A DNA stretch of 64,000 bases from Areca catechu (Eukaryota > Streptophyta > Magnoliopsida > Arecales > Arecaceae), in NCBI GenBank assembly GCA_021397845.1, contig CM038043.1, positions 124,581,013 through 124,645,012 on the forward strand. The letters are read 5' to 3'. Under the pieces are notes generated by a model. That model was given only the letters and a program-made list of their open reading frames with translations. It did not search any database and was not told where the DNA came from. The position numbers were made by a program, and so were the translations under genes. This document shows, in pieces, positions 11,862 to 22,949 of this stretch (within the stretch, counting starts at the first letter, position 1; the number at the start of each line of letters is the position of its first letter).

Positions 11862-12815
11862 ATGGTAAGAATCAAGGAGCAACAAGGTCATAACGATGCA
11901 ACAATATGTGATCTACGTCCTTCCTATATTGACCGTATCATGACTGAAGTCATTCCTCGGTACTTCAGGGTTCCCCAGATGGAACCCTATGACGGCACCT
12001 CCGATCCTTTCGACCACTTGGATAGTTTCAAGGCCCATATGATGATCCAAGGAGTTTTGGATACGATGTACTGCCTTGCATTCCCAGCCACCTTGAAGAA
12101 AGCTGCTCGGATATGGTACACGAGCTTGCACCTAGGTACCATCGATTCCTTCTCTGAGTTAGAAAAACTATTTGTCTTGCATTTTAGGACTTGTCACAAG
12201 ACCTCCCGAAATACAGATACACTGCTCCTCCTTCACCAGAATGAAGGAGAAAGTCTGCGAGATTATATCTCCAGATTTAATGCGGCCATACCCAAGATCC
12301 CCGATCTCAACGAGCATGTGGCCATGTCTGCTCTAAAGAAAGGACTTCATACATCCAGGCTCACCTTTTTCCTGGATAAAAAGTTTTCCAAAAGCTACGT
12401 TGAGCTACTTGTAAGGGCTCAGAAATATGCTGATGCTGAAGAGCAGGCGACGAACCGATGACTGATCGAAGGGAAATTCCCTTCAAAAAAGAAAAACAAC
12501 AGGGGACAAGGTCCCCCAATCTCCAACAACAACAAGTATACTAATAGCCGAAGGAGTCCCCCAAGACCCAGAGCATCGGGTGGAAGATTCGAATCCTACA
12601 CCCACCTCAACCTCCCTCGAGAAAAAATCCTCATGGAGATTGAGAAAGAAAACTTTCTCCAACGGCCCCATCCCATGAAGGCATCCTCTTACATACAAAA
12701 TAGGAACAAATACTGCTGATTCCACCAGGACCATGGCCATAACACTGAAGACTGCATCCAACTGAGAGATGCAATTGAGAATCTCATCAAAAGAGGGTAT
12801 CTGGGGCAGTAACTG
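11862..12815 (+). pseudogene. gag of the plus-strand gypsy element
   Basis: An open stretch of 199 codons (11862-12461) has the pattern of the retrotransposon gag family: a block with YDGTSDPFDHL, then a helical region with RIWYTSL and a later ESLRDYISRFN block. This is the capsid protein that assembles virus-like particles in the cytoplasm. After a stop at 12459 the frame continues in pieces to a zinc-knuckle-like segment with the FHQDHGHNTEDC pattern (about 12720-12760). One stop there replaces a likely CGA Arg codon (CGA to TGA). The real start could lie upstream of 11862, since gag in this group is normally longer. Confidence 0.8.
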
Positions 12816-12910
12816 ATATTGGTCATCAAGGACCTCGGTCAGAAGCTACTATTCCCCAATCAACTCCTGAAGAGTCTGAACTGCCAAATCAAAGGCCTAC
12901 CAATAGAGGC

Positions 12911-13297
12911 ATGGGGATGATACATCGACCCACCAATTGGAGAAGAGACGAAGATGATGTCCCGAAGCGACTCAAAGACAACAACACTATTCTCTTCTTT
13001 GATGACGACCTTACGGGAGTTCGGCTCCCGCATGACGATCTTATTGTAATATCGGCCGTTGTGGCCAACTATGATGTACAACGGATCCTAGTTGATAATG
13101 GAAGTTCAACTGATATCTTGATCTACGATGCATTCTCTAGGATGTGTTTGCCTAGACATCAACTATGGAGATCCCCCACACCGCTCACTGGCTTCGGGGA
13201 TAATCAGGTTGATGCTGAGGTAGAAATAGTATTGTCCATAACCCTTGGCACCGAGACTCGACAAAAGACACTACCGATCAATTTCACGGTAGTCTGA
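12911..13297 (+). pseudogene. Aspartic protease domain of the plus-strand gypsy element
   Basis: The 128-codon open stretch contains VDNGSSTDIL (about 13091-13120), the DNGSS version of the retropepsin DTG/DSG active site usual in Tat-type elements. The protease cuts the gag-pol polyprotein in the particle. It is followed by an in-frame stop and, slightly later, by the conserved block after which the RT begins. Confidence 0.75.
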
Positions 13298-13447
13298 ACC
13301 CACTAGGCTTATAACATTATTTTGGGACGACCTGCTTTGAACAAATTTTGAACTGTAGTGTCTTCTTATTATCTCCTGGTATGCTTCCCCACCAGAAATG
13401 GTGTAGGAGAAGTTAGAGGAGATCAGAGAGCGGCATGACAGTGCCTA

Positions 13448-14243
13448 ATGATTCAAGATAAACACTCCAATGATTCTGCAACCCTGGATCAGTTGGATCC
13501 AAGTGACCCAACCCTAGATTCCGGTGAACCCATGGAAAGAATTGTCCTAGTACCCTTGACAAAAGAGGACCCCACCAAAGTTATACAGATCGGGAGTATG
13601 CTGGATGAAAAAACCAAGGCAGAGCTGATCCGTTTCCTCAGAGATAATGCCGATGTCTTTGCCTGGTCAGCTTCAGACATGCCAGGGATTCTCGTCGAAG
13701 AAATCACCCACCATCTGGAAGTTATCCTTGAGAATAAATCGATCTGACAAAAGAAGAGAAGCCTTGCCCCTGAAAGATAGAAAATAATAGATGAGGAAGT
13801 AGGCAAGCTCCTCAAGGCGGGGTTCATCCGAGAGGCCCACTACCCTGAATGGTTGGCCAATGTAGTAATGGTAAAAAAAGTTAATGGCAAGTGGAGGATT
13901 TGCATTGGCTATACGGACCTCAACAAGGCATGCCCAAAAGATAGCTTCCCGCTTCCAAAAATTGATTAGCTGGTTGACACCACTACCGGCCACCCACTAT
14001 TAAGGCATCCCTCCTACAAGAAAGAAGTCCAGTAGCTGACAGGGAGAATTGCCTCCCTAAGTAGGTTCATTTCTCACTCTGTTAAGAAGTGTCTTCCATT
14101 TTTCAAGGTGCTTCGGCAGTCAAGGGGCTTCGAATGGTCTGAAGACTGTCGCATTGCCTTTGAAAAATTAAAGAAGTATTTGGAGACCTTGCTTCTACTT
14201 TCCAAACCTCAAGAAGGCGAGGTGCTTTACTTATACCTCTCCA
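13448..14243 (+). pseudogene. Reverse transcriptase with the catalytic core deleted
   Basis: The N-terminal RT blocks are present, including VFAWSASDMPGI (about 13657-13692) and WRICIGYTDLNKACPKDSFPLP. Immediately after the TTGHPLL block (about 13990) the sequence jumps to the later KKEVQ-LTGRIASLSRF block (about 14020). The intervening palm region with the YVDD catalytic residues is absent, by comparison with the minus-strand copy at 21560-21973. Stops at 13747 and later add to the damage. The reading continues to the EGEVLYLYLS block and ends at the junction near 14243. Confidence 0.8.
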
Positions 14244-15232
14244 CTTTGGGGTGCCATACTGGACGTGCCGCTCTGTGCGCACTGGCTTCGATGGCATGCT
14301 TGGTGCTGATGCCTTCATCCTTTTCATAACACTTTCGAGGAGTAGGCTTGACTTCGGCTGAGGTGGGCTCAGCTCTTGAAAAGCCACCTAGTGAAGGAGC
14401 GGAGGGAGCTCCACTTCGGTCGAGGTAGGCTCGACCCTAGGGGAGCCACCTGGCAAAGGAGCTAAGGGAGCTCGACTTCGATCGAGGTGGGCTCGACCCT
14501 TGGGGAGCCACCTGGCGAAGGAGTGGAGGGAGCTAAACTTCGACCGAGGTGGGCTCGACCCTTGGGGAGCCACTTAGCGAAGGAGCTAAGAGAGCTCAAC
14601 TTTGGTCGAGGTGGGCTCGACCCTTGGAGAGCCACCTGGCAAAGGAGTGGAGGGAGCTCGACTTCGACTAAGGTGGGCTTGACCCTTGGGGAGCCACCTG
14701 GCGAAGGAGCGGAGGGAGCTCAACTTCGATCAAGGTGGGCTTGACCCTTGGGGAGCCACCTGGCGAAGGAGCGGAGGGAGCTCGACTTCGACCGAGGTGG
14801 GCTCGACCCTTAGGGAGCCACCTGGCGAAGGAGCGGAAGGAGCTCGACTTCGACCGAGGTGGCCTCGACCCTTGAGGAGCCACCTGGTGAAGGAGCGAAA
14901 GGAGCTCGACTTCGATCGATGTGGGCTCAACCCTTGGAGAGCCACCTGGTAAAGGAGCAGAGGGAGCTCAACTTCGATCGAGGTGGGCTTGACCCTTGGG
15001 GAGCCACCTGGGAAAGGAGTGGAAGAAGCTCGATTTTGATCGAGGTGGGCTTGACCTTTGGGGAGCCACCTGGTGAAGGAGCGGATGGAGCTCGACTTCG
15101 GTCGAGGTGGGCTCGACCCTTGGGGAGCCACCTGGCAAAGGAGCTCAGAAAGAAATCTGACATGGTGACATCTACCCGCTTCGTTGCCAGCTGGATCCGA
15201 GGTGTTCTCATGTCAGTGGTCTTGCCATATCA
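14243..15232 (-). repeat. 3' LTR of Tat-1 (upstream part of U3 only)
   Basis: The boundary at 15232 is supported by a purine tract on the minus strand (AAGTGGGGGCAAA) directly before the LTR start TGATATGG. The same LTR edge occurs at 37965. The part of the LTR that would hold the R and U5 regions is missing, because the left end joins the other gypsy element at about 14243. Confidence 0.75.
14340..15150. repeat. Minisatellite, 62-63 bp unit, about 13 copies
   Basis: Tandem units each contain GAGGTGGGCTCGACCC and GGGGAGCCACCTGGC at a spacing of 62-63 bp. It lies in the U3 region of the Tat-1 3' LTR. The 5' LTR has only about three copies (37690-37880). Open frames across it on both strands are by-products of a unit without stops. 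Confidence 0.9.
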
Positions 15233-15783
15233 TTTGCCCCCACTTCCATGTCCCATCAAAATGTTATGATTAGGATGAAGGGAGTTAATGCGGAGCTAAC
15301 ATAAAAGGGCAAAAAATTGGCACCATTATTGCCATGATCGCCGCCACTTCACAGGTCGCACCTTGAGGTCCAATGCACGGGTTCCACATCCGCGAGTCCG
15401 AGGAATCTTAATTGCTGGTACCAGACCCAAGGTTGTTTTCAGTGCATCAAAGCATCGCCGTCGGTTGTCCCCCACACATGGCACTCATCTGATGGCAGAG
15501 ATGCAAAAAGGACGTACGGCCGCTATCTATCGATTTTGAAAGGAGAGAGGACTTTCCACAAATTTGCTCTTTCAAACTTCTCGCGCTCACCAGCGGTTCA
15601 GAGTTTCTTCTTCCTTAGCTGTCATCTCTTTTCAAGATAAACATGTCAGTCCCTGCATCCTTCCTCCCTTTTTCTTCTTCTTCTTTTTGGCCGGTAGTGT
15701 CCAAGTCCTTCCCCTATTCTCAGGCAGACCAAAACCTTCTTTTAGGTCTTCCATTCTCTTCATCTTCATCACTTATTCCTTGA
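15233..15783 (+). promoter_or_regulatory. Polypurine tract and likely promoter/leader of the Tat-1 antisense ORF
   Basis: The first 20 bases are the minus-strand polypurine tract. The rest precedes the plus-strand antisense ORF and ends in a CT-rich stretch (about 15650-15770) resembling a plant 5' leader. No certain TATA box was identified. Confidence 0.4.
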
Positions 15784-17999
15784 ATGGCTCCTTCGGGCCG
15801 AAACCTTCAATCCTCTAGCAATCCCAATGAAGCAGGCCCCTCTTGGTTGAGGACTCTATCGTCCGATGAGGAGGATGAAGTTCCCCTTGAGGTCTGGAGG
15901 TGCCTGCATTCCACTGGGATCATCATAGGAAGTCTTAGGGTTCCTCCTGCTTCCTCTATTCCTGTTATCGCTCCTCTGGCGCTAGTGGCTTCAACTGGTC
16001 CTTTCGGCATCATTTTGACGATGACCGAAGAGGACCTTTCTCTGATCCGGGAGGCATACAGGATCCTGGATTTTATCCGGCTCTCACTTTCGAGGCCAGG
16101 GGAATGGGCCATCTCAAGCGGTCTGTGTCAAATCACCTTTTATGAAGAGTTCCTTGGTGGGGGCCTTCGTTTTCCTCTTCACCTTTTTTTCCTTTCCTTC
16201 CTCAGTAATTTTTGCCTTATACCAGCCAAGTTGGCCCCCAATGCCATCATGGTCATTGCTGCCTTCATCGTCTTTTATCACTTCCATGGATTTGTTGTTG
16301 TTTTTCCTTGTTCAAGGCTCTCTTCTCCCTAAAACGCCACCCCACCGATGATGGGTGGTGGTTCCTTTCGCCCTGGCCTAAGTGTCTCAGGTTCGACCTC
16401 CCCACTTCTATCAAGGGATGGAAGAATCAATATTTTTTTGCCTCGATCGAGGGTGTTGATTGGGTCTGGAGTGATCCGGACCGGTCCCTGAATAGTAACT
16501 CCCAAGTGGAGTCTGTCGATCGGGAGGTCTTCACCCAGTTGATCAGTGATGTGCTCTCCTCCTTCGACGTTCTGCTATTGGAGCAGAACTTGTTTGAGGC
16601 CGGAGTTAGCCTGATCCAAGAACTTGGTGAGTCTCTACTAGACATGTCCCTTCTTCTCTTTTTTTTTCCTCTCTCTCTTTTTTTTTTTTGCTTTTTGACT
16701 TGGGGCTGACTCTCTTTCATTCTTTCTTGCAGGGATGAAGTACTCGGCCGAGCGCTTGATGGAGTCCGCTCGTAAGAGGGGTCCTTCGACCGGGCCCAGG
16801 GAGACTATGTCGAAGAGGGCCTGGGTGGAGACCGGTCGAGGGTCTAGATCCGCTCTATCTTTAGAGACGAGGGTGGTTAATCTAGCTCCCCAGTCCCCAC
16901 AGTAGTGAGCTCCCTCCCCGGAAGCCATCAAGGTCAAGAAGGGGAGGGGAGATGAGCGGCCCACTTTGCCACCTATGCCACCGACCACGATGGCAGGCCT
17001 TTCAGCAACGGCCGAGGTCCCTCCATGGGCCTTGCCACCAAACATTGAGGAGGCCCCAGCACCGTTGTCCTCCGAACCCTGGCTCGCACCGACGGGGATC
17101 TCGATGAATGCCTCAATCATCCAATACCCTATCTTGGCAGAAAGGATGATGGAGTACGCCGTTCAGCTTCGGGACCGCCGCGTGAGGGGAGGCAGGGACT
17201 ACTCGACGGCCATACTTGGCATAATTCCTCAACTCTACTCGATGAGTGCTTTGCTCCTTTGATGTTCTAGTCGGGTCACTGGGACTAATCTTTTTTTTGA
17301 TGCAGATTGGAACCTACGTGCTCCTGCTTCAAGAGTTTTGCGCCAATTGGGTGAAGAGGGAGGCTGAGAAGGAGAAGCGGCTGGGCAACCTCGCGGCCAA
17401 TGTGAAGGTCCTAATGGAGAAGGGGTGGGAGATGAAGGAGGCCAACAAGTTCCTTCGTCGTGACCTATCCCAGGCCGAGGGGCGTATCAAGGAACTCGAG
17501 GCATCCCTAGCCAAGGAGAGGGCACGAATGAAGCACTACGAAGAGGAGTCTGTGATGGAGATATCCCGCCTGGAGGGGTGATTTCGGACCCTCGAGGGTC
17601 GAGTGGATGAGGTTCTTATCGAGTTGGCAGCGACCGACGACAAGGTAAGGGGGCATTGGCACTGATGGAAGCTGCTAAGAAGGAAGCCCTCGAGACCATG
17701 CCTAAGTTTTGGGCATCACAAGAGTACGATAACGAGGTCCACGAGGCAGCTTGGACTCCTTCATCAAGGGATTCAAAGCCTGCCGGGAGAAGGTGGCGTT
17801 GGCCTCCCTAGAGCTCAACTTGGAGGACATCGTCATCGACAACGTGGGGGAGCAATCTGAAGAGGTGGGGGCCCCATCGAGATTAACAGAGGCAGTGACC
17901 GCCGAGCAGCCGGCTGAGCGGATGGCCACACCGATGGAGGTCCAAGGGGTTGTTGATGCACCGGCACATCAGTCTGGGAAGGAGCTAGCAGTGCGGTGA
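15784..17999 (+). pseudogene. Antisense ORF protein of Tat-1 (gypsy-type transposon domain), interrupted
   Basis: This plus-strand gene runs opposite to gag-pol of its element. The start is ATG at 15784, followed by a Ser-rich, acidic N-terminus. A hydrophobic block (about 16140-16290) with the order FPLHLFFLSFL then APNAIM, and a later KGWKNQYFFASIEG block (about 16410-16450), match the pattern I know from the plant 'putative gypsy type transposon' domain (Pfam Transposase_28). A one-base frame change near 16300 separates the two parts. Likely introns are 16627-16732 (GT...AG) and one ending at 17305. The C-terminal exon (from 17306) is rich in Glu, Lys and Leu and probably a coiled coil. 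The diverged relative at 56093 shares the layout. The function of these proteins is not known. Confidence 0.65.
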
Positions 18000-19133
18000 C
18001 CTTCCGAGGGCCTTCATCCCTTAGCTTTTGGACTTAGTATAGGGTTTTTAACTTTGTTTTTGGGATCGCCCGGCTTGTCGGGGATCCTTTCAATATAAAA
18101 CCCTTTGTGAAATGAAATTTTCTTTCTTCATATCTTTTTGCCTTACATTATAATCTTCCGTTCCTTTTGTGCTTCATGTGTCTTCCTGCAATTCCACGAA
18201 CTTAGGTCTTGTCTAGGTCCAGCTGTCCGGGGCTCCAGATTTCAGGCTTCTCTAAGAGGCCTCAGTCATAGCAGATGACTTAGGAAGGGTCTAAAAGTCC
18301 CCAAAGGACCATCTGTGCTGGATTGGGGCACCTGCTGGAGGACTCCAGGCGCCTGCCCGGGGTTGGCAGCCTATTTAGGAGTCCTTTCATTCATGCCGGG
18401 AGTCGAGGTGCAACTTCAATGGGGAGCTGGACCTTATCAAAGAACTTGGCTTCAATGAGGAGCTTGGCCTCATCTAGGAGCTTGACTTCAGTCGGGAGCT
18501 TGGCTTCAGTGAGGAGCTTGGCCTCATCAAGGAACTTGACTTCAGCTCTCGGTTTGAATGCAGAGCTTTAGAAGCTCCCTGATTCAAGGGGCCGAACTGT
18601 GAGTCTAGGTGGTAGATGATGGGATTCATGGGGTTTCCTGGCCGACACCTAGGACTATGAGTAGGGCCACAGGTGTGGGACTTTTGGAGTTTTCCATCTT
18701 GAGGTACCGAGCTTCAGGAGTTTCCGATCATGAGGTGCCAAGCTTCATGAGTTTCCGATCTTAAGGTGCTGGGCTTTGTGACTTTCCGGTCTTGAGGTGT
18801 CGGGCTTCAGGAGTTTCCAGTCTTGAGGTACCAGGCTTCATGAGTTTCTGGTCTTGAGGTGATGGGCTTCATGAGTTTCCAGTCTTAAGGTGTTGGGCTT
18901 CAGAAGTTTCTGGTCTTGAGGTGTCGAGCTTCAGGAGTTTTGGTCTTAAGGTGCCAAGCTTCATGAGTTTCCAGTTTGACTTCGCCGAACTAGGTTCCAA
19001 CAAATTGTTTGTGGGACTTTTACCTATCCTGTCTTCGATCGCCAGACCTGGGGTCAGGCGAAAGCATTCCTATGAGACAAAGGCAACTGTTGTGTAAAAA
19101 TAAATTTTATTATTGATGGGAGGAAGCCTTACA
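18000..19133. repeat. Spacer between antisense ORF and pol of Tat-1, with two tandem arrays
   Basis: The spacer lies where the two convergent genes of Tat-1 end. A short array of about 22-bp units (GGAGCTTGGCTTCAGTGA type) covers roughly 18405-18550. A second array of about nine 31-bp units (TCTTGAGGTGTCGGGCTTCA type) covers roughly 18695-18985. Both diverge by several bases per unit. No coding function is visible. Confidence 0.75.
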
Positions 19134-20356
19134 TCATTGGTAGTACATCCTCAAGTTGCTCCAAGTTCGTGGGAATCGAGCTCCATCAAGCTCGGCAAGG
19201 TAGTAGGCCCCATGAGGAAGGGCCTCGACTACTCTGTACGGGCCTTCCCAGTTCGGAGAAAATTTGCCGCATTCTCGAGGTTGGGAGGCTTCCGCCCATT
19301 GTAGGACCAGATCGCTCGGATGGAAGGTCTTTGGCTTCACCCTGGAGTTATAATACTAGGCCACCTATTGCCGGTAGGCTGCCATCCAGAGTTGAGCCTT
19401 ATCCTTTATTTCTTCAAGAAGGTCCAAGTAGAGTAGGAGCCGAGCTGGGTTCTTAGCCTCATCGTACTACTCCACTCGCAATATGGGTAGACTTAGCTCC
19501 ATCGGGATCATGGCTTCTGTGCCGAAGACGAGGTTAAAGGGTGTCTCGTTTGTAGCCATTCGGGCCATTGTCTGGTATGCCCATAGGATACTGGGGAGCT
19601 CTTCAGCCCACCTACCTTTGGCCTAGTCTAGCCTGGTCCGGAGTCCTTGAAGGATGGTCTGGTTAGTCACCTTGGCCTCTCCATTGGTCTGAGGGTAGGC
19701 CACCGAGGTGAAGCGATGGCAGATTTTGAGGCCATCGTAGAACTCCTTGAACTCTCGATTATCGAACTGCCATCTGTTATCGGTGATGATGGTATGAGGG
19801 AGTTCGAAGCAGCATATGATTGATTTCCAAAAGAACTTGATGACGTTGGCCTCCGTGATCCGTGCTAGTGGTTCGGCCTCGACTCACTTAGTGAAGTAGT
19901 GGATGGTGACTATCTGGAACTTGCACTGCCCGGGCATGGGAGGAAAAGGACCGAGGATGTCCATGCCTCATTGGGCGAATAACCAGGGGGCAAAGAGCCA
20001 GGAGAATCATGCAGCCAGTTGACATTACATGTTGGCATGGCGCTGGCAGCGGTCACTCTTCTTTATGAAGTCAGTTGCATCCTCTTTCATGGTTTTCTAG
20101 TAGTACCCCTGTCGGAGGGCCTTGTATGCCAATGTCCTGCCCCCATATGATTTTCATAGAGGCCTTCGTGTATCTCTTGGAGTACAAAGGCCGCCTTCAA
20201 GGGTCTTAGGCACTTTAAGAGTGGGTATGAGTAGGACCTTCGATAGAGTTGCCCATCCATCAGCACGAAGCGTGTGGCCTTCCTCTTGATGAGGCCGGCC
20301 TCTATGCGATCTTCAAGCAAGGTACCATCAAAAATGTATCTGACATACTTATCCAT
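19134..20356 (-). pseudogene. Integrase of Tat-1
   Basis: On the minus strand the N-terminal part (20356-20130) contains the LYRRS and HEGLYENHMG blocks of the zinc-binding region. The core follows with GMDILGPFPPMPG (about 19970-19930), TDNRWQF (about 19770) and the AYPQTNGEAKV block (about 19690), which together give the D,D(35)E residues. The C-terminal block (LVLQWAE to GPYRVVEALPHGAYYLAELDG, 19320-19140) is the conserved integrase tail of gypsy elements. No chromodomain is seen, as expected for Tat. The core has several stops, many at Trp or Gln codons. Integrase would insert the cDNA copy into host chromatin. Confidence 0.85.
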
Positions 20357-20399
20357 CCAGCTGGACTCCGGGATGACTTGTTGGACCTCTCCGGAAGCC

Positions 20400-20913
20400 T
20401 CGTAGCTTGGGGCCTAAAGATGCTCGATATAGGTGTGTCCCAAGGACGAGTCTGGCAGGGTCGCCAGCCAGGAGAGGGCATTGGTGCGAGCATTCTCCCA
20501 GCGTGGAATGTGAGAGATGCTAAAGGACCTGAAGCCCACTGCACTTGTGCGTACTAGCTCCAGGTACTTCGACATTTGAGGATCCCGGGCCTTAAATTCT
20601 CCCGAGACCTGCCCGACCACCAACTATGAGTCGGTGAAGACTTTTAGGTTGGGTACGCCCAGCTCACAAGAGACTCTCAGTCTTGTGAGGAGCGCCTCAT
20701 ACTCCATTTGATTGTTGGTGGCTGCGAACTAGAAATAGAGCGCACATTCAGCGATGACTCCTTTGCTATTAGCGAGAAAGAGTCCGGCTTTGCTCCCCCT
20801 GATGTTGGATCCTCCATCCATGTATAAGACCCAGATATCCCCCTCCGATTCAGGTCCTGTCTGTTGCTCCTGGGAGATCTCCTATGGCTCCTCACCCAGG
20901 CTTGCACACTCAA
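20400..20913 (-). pseudogene. Second RNase H domain of Tat-1
   Basis: The blocks YMDGGSNIRGSKAG (about 20845-20800), NNQMEYEALL (about 20725-20695), FTDS followed by a stop and LVVGQV (about 20640-20610) and the ENARTNALSWLATLPD block (about 20480-20450) carry the D, E, D and A/D positions of an RNase H. This domain lies downstream of the normal RT-linked RNase H. The Tat/Ogre elements are known to carry such an extra RNase H. One stop lies directly in the TDSQ motif (CAG to TAG). Confidence 0.8.
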
Positions 20914-20932
20914 CTAGGAAGTCAACTAATAC

Positions 20933-22160
20933 CTACGCCTTCATAGATGACCTCGGCCGGTAGGTAATGTCAAATTCACTAAGCTTCAGCACCCACTTTG
21001 CCAGATGTCTGGATGTGTCAGGGCGGCTAAGTATTGCCTTCAATGGTTGGTCCGTCAAAATCGCAATCGGGTGTGCTTGGAAGTAAGGCCTAAGGCGTTG
21101 GGCAGACATGATGAGTGCAAAAATTAACTTCTCGGATCGAGAATACCTAATCTCGATGTCACGAAGGAGCTTGCTAGAATAGTATATCGGCCTCTGGACT
21201 CCATCCTTGTCCGTGCAGACCAAAACCGAGCTGACAGCTCCCGGGCTGACCTCCATGTAGAGGAGGAGCTCTTCTCCATCTTCTAGCCAGGAGAGCAGTG
21301 GTGGTGATGCCAGAGACTTCTTCAGCTCCTTGAAGGCTTCCTGGTACTCCTTTGTCCAGGTGAAGTCGTGCATCTTTCGCAGTGCCTTGAAGAAGGGTTG
21401 GCAGCGATCGGCAGATCATGAGATGAACTAGCTCAGGGCCACTATATGGCCAGTGAGTTGCTGGACTTGCTTCTTGGAGGTGAGATGCTCTATATCAAGA
21501 ATTGCTCGAACCTTTTCTGGGTTGGCCTCGATCCCTCTTTGCATGACCATGAAGCTAAAGAACTTCCCAGCTGCTACGCCAAAAGTGCACTTCGATGGGT
21601 TCAACTTCATTTAGTGAAGGCGAAGGTTGAGAAAGGTCTCTGCCAGATCATCAACATAGTTTGAGGTCGGCCTGCTTATGATGAGCATGTCGTCCACATA
21701 AACTTGCATTTTGCGATCGATTTAGCCTTTAAAGACCTTGTTGACTAGCTACTAGTACGTGGCGCTAGCATTCTTCAGGCCAAATGGCATCATTCTATAG
21801 CAGTACGTCCCACGGTCTGTGATGAAGGCAGTGTGCTCCTCATCCTCCAAATGCATTCGGATCTGATTGTACCCAGAGAACACATCCATGAAGGAGAGTA
21901 AGCGGTGCCCCGAGGTGGCATCCACGAGTTTGGTCAATCTTTGGAAGTGGGAAGCTATCCTTCGGGTAAGCATGGTTGAGGTCGGTGTAGTCTACACAAA
22001 TCCTCCACTTCCCGTTGCTCTTCTTAACCATGACCACGTTCACAAACCAGCTGGGGTAATGTACTTCACGAACGAACCTGACCGTGAGGAGCTTCTCCAC
22101 CTCGTCGTTGATTGCCTTCTGCCTCTCCGAGGCAAAGCTTCTCTTCTTCTACCAAACTAG
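20933..22160 (-). pseudogene. Reverse transcriptase and first RNase H of Tat-1
   Basis: Blocks in order on the minus strand: VKKSNGKWRICVDYTDLN (about 22035-21980), a frame change near 21945, SFMDVFSGYNQIRMHLED (21900-21845), YCYRMMPFGLKNASATY (21800-21752), and YVDD at 21700-21689. Then come the LNPSKCTFGV and GIEANPEKV blocks (21605-21530) and QQLTGHI. The linked RNase H follows (21373-20933) with DKDGVQRPIYYSSKLL and the ILTDQPLKAIL block. The catalytic YVDD is intact but several stops and one frame change inactivate the gene. The enzyme would copy element RNA into DNA and remove the RNA strand. Confidence 0.9.
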
Positions 22161-22499
22161 ATGGCACTTCAGGTCAACATTCAACTTGTGAGTGATGATG
22201 TCATGGGGAATCCCAAGCATATCAGCCATGGTCCAGGCGAACATATCCACATTCACTCGGAGGAAACTCAGCAAGCGAGCTCATTCTTTTTCTGGTAGCT
22301 GGGCTCCTACCTGCATCATCTTCAATAGGTCCGAGTTGAGGGGATACGTCAAAAGGCGTTCGACGGGGCCGCCCCTAGGGTCCTGCACCCTTTGGTCGAG
22401 ATCGTCGACACTGGGATCATCCTCGGCGCTCCGGGCCTCGGGGATGGATTGAAGGTAATGTTGGATCGGCTAAGATGCCCCCCTCATCTCTCCCATGCC

Positions 22500-22860
22500 G
22501 TAGAGGGTTGGGAACTGCACCAACAATCATTTGGTGGATATGACCGCATCAAGCAAGTTGAGCCCAGGATGGCCAAGGATTACATTGTAAGGTGATGGGA
22601 GCCTAACGATAGTGAAGGTCATCATGACCGTACTCTATCGGGATAGTGACCCAGCTGTGATGGGGAGAGTGATCTCTCCCTCGACGTTCATAGAATCTCT
22701 AGTAAAACCCACGATATGGGTGTGCACTAGCTTCAGTCAATTAGAGGACAAGTTCATACGAGAGAAAGCATCATAGAAAAGGACATCAGTCGAGGTCCCA
22801 CTATCGACCATAATCTACCTTACAAGATGCCTGGCAATGATCATTTCGACCACGATGGCA
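22500..22860 (-). pseudogene. Aspartic protease of Tat-1
   Basis: On the minus strand the active site reads VDSGTSTDVLFYDAFSRM (about 22810-22755), a retropepsin motif next to an in-frame stop. A later block with YNVILGHPGLN (about 22590-22555) is the conserved second half. It lies between the zinc-knuckle part of gag and the RT. Confidence 0.75.
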
Positions 22861-22949
22861 TCATTATTTATATTTTCTTCCTCACTTCCCTTCCCCTTCA
22901 TAAAGGGGAGTACATTTTCCAGACTCTCTCCCTCCCAGGCTCTTTTGGG

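Larger units (their letters stand above)
10509..14243 (+). mobile_element. Truncated Ty3/gypsy element, Tat-like, plus strand
   Basis: A 5' LTR (10509-11317) is followed by a primer-site-like sequence. Then come a gag domain with a zinc-knuckle-like block, a protease with a DNGSS active site, and an RT from which the catalytic core has been deleted. The coding order gag-PR-RT, the DNGSS protease and the gag sequence resemble the Tat/Ogre group of chromodomain-less gypsy elements. The element stops abruptly at about 14243, where the sequence changes to a minus-strand LTR of another Tat-type element. RNase H, integrase and 3' LTR are missing. It cannot move by itself. Confidence 0.8.

Noticed and set aside
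14340..15150. CRISPR array
   Set aside because: Units follow each other directly without unique spacers, and no cas genes are near. The same applies to 18695-18985 and 62330-64000.
14487..15269. Overlapping frames across the 62-63 bp array as genes
   Set aside because: They come from stop-free repeat units and exist on both strands.
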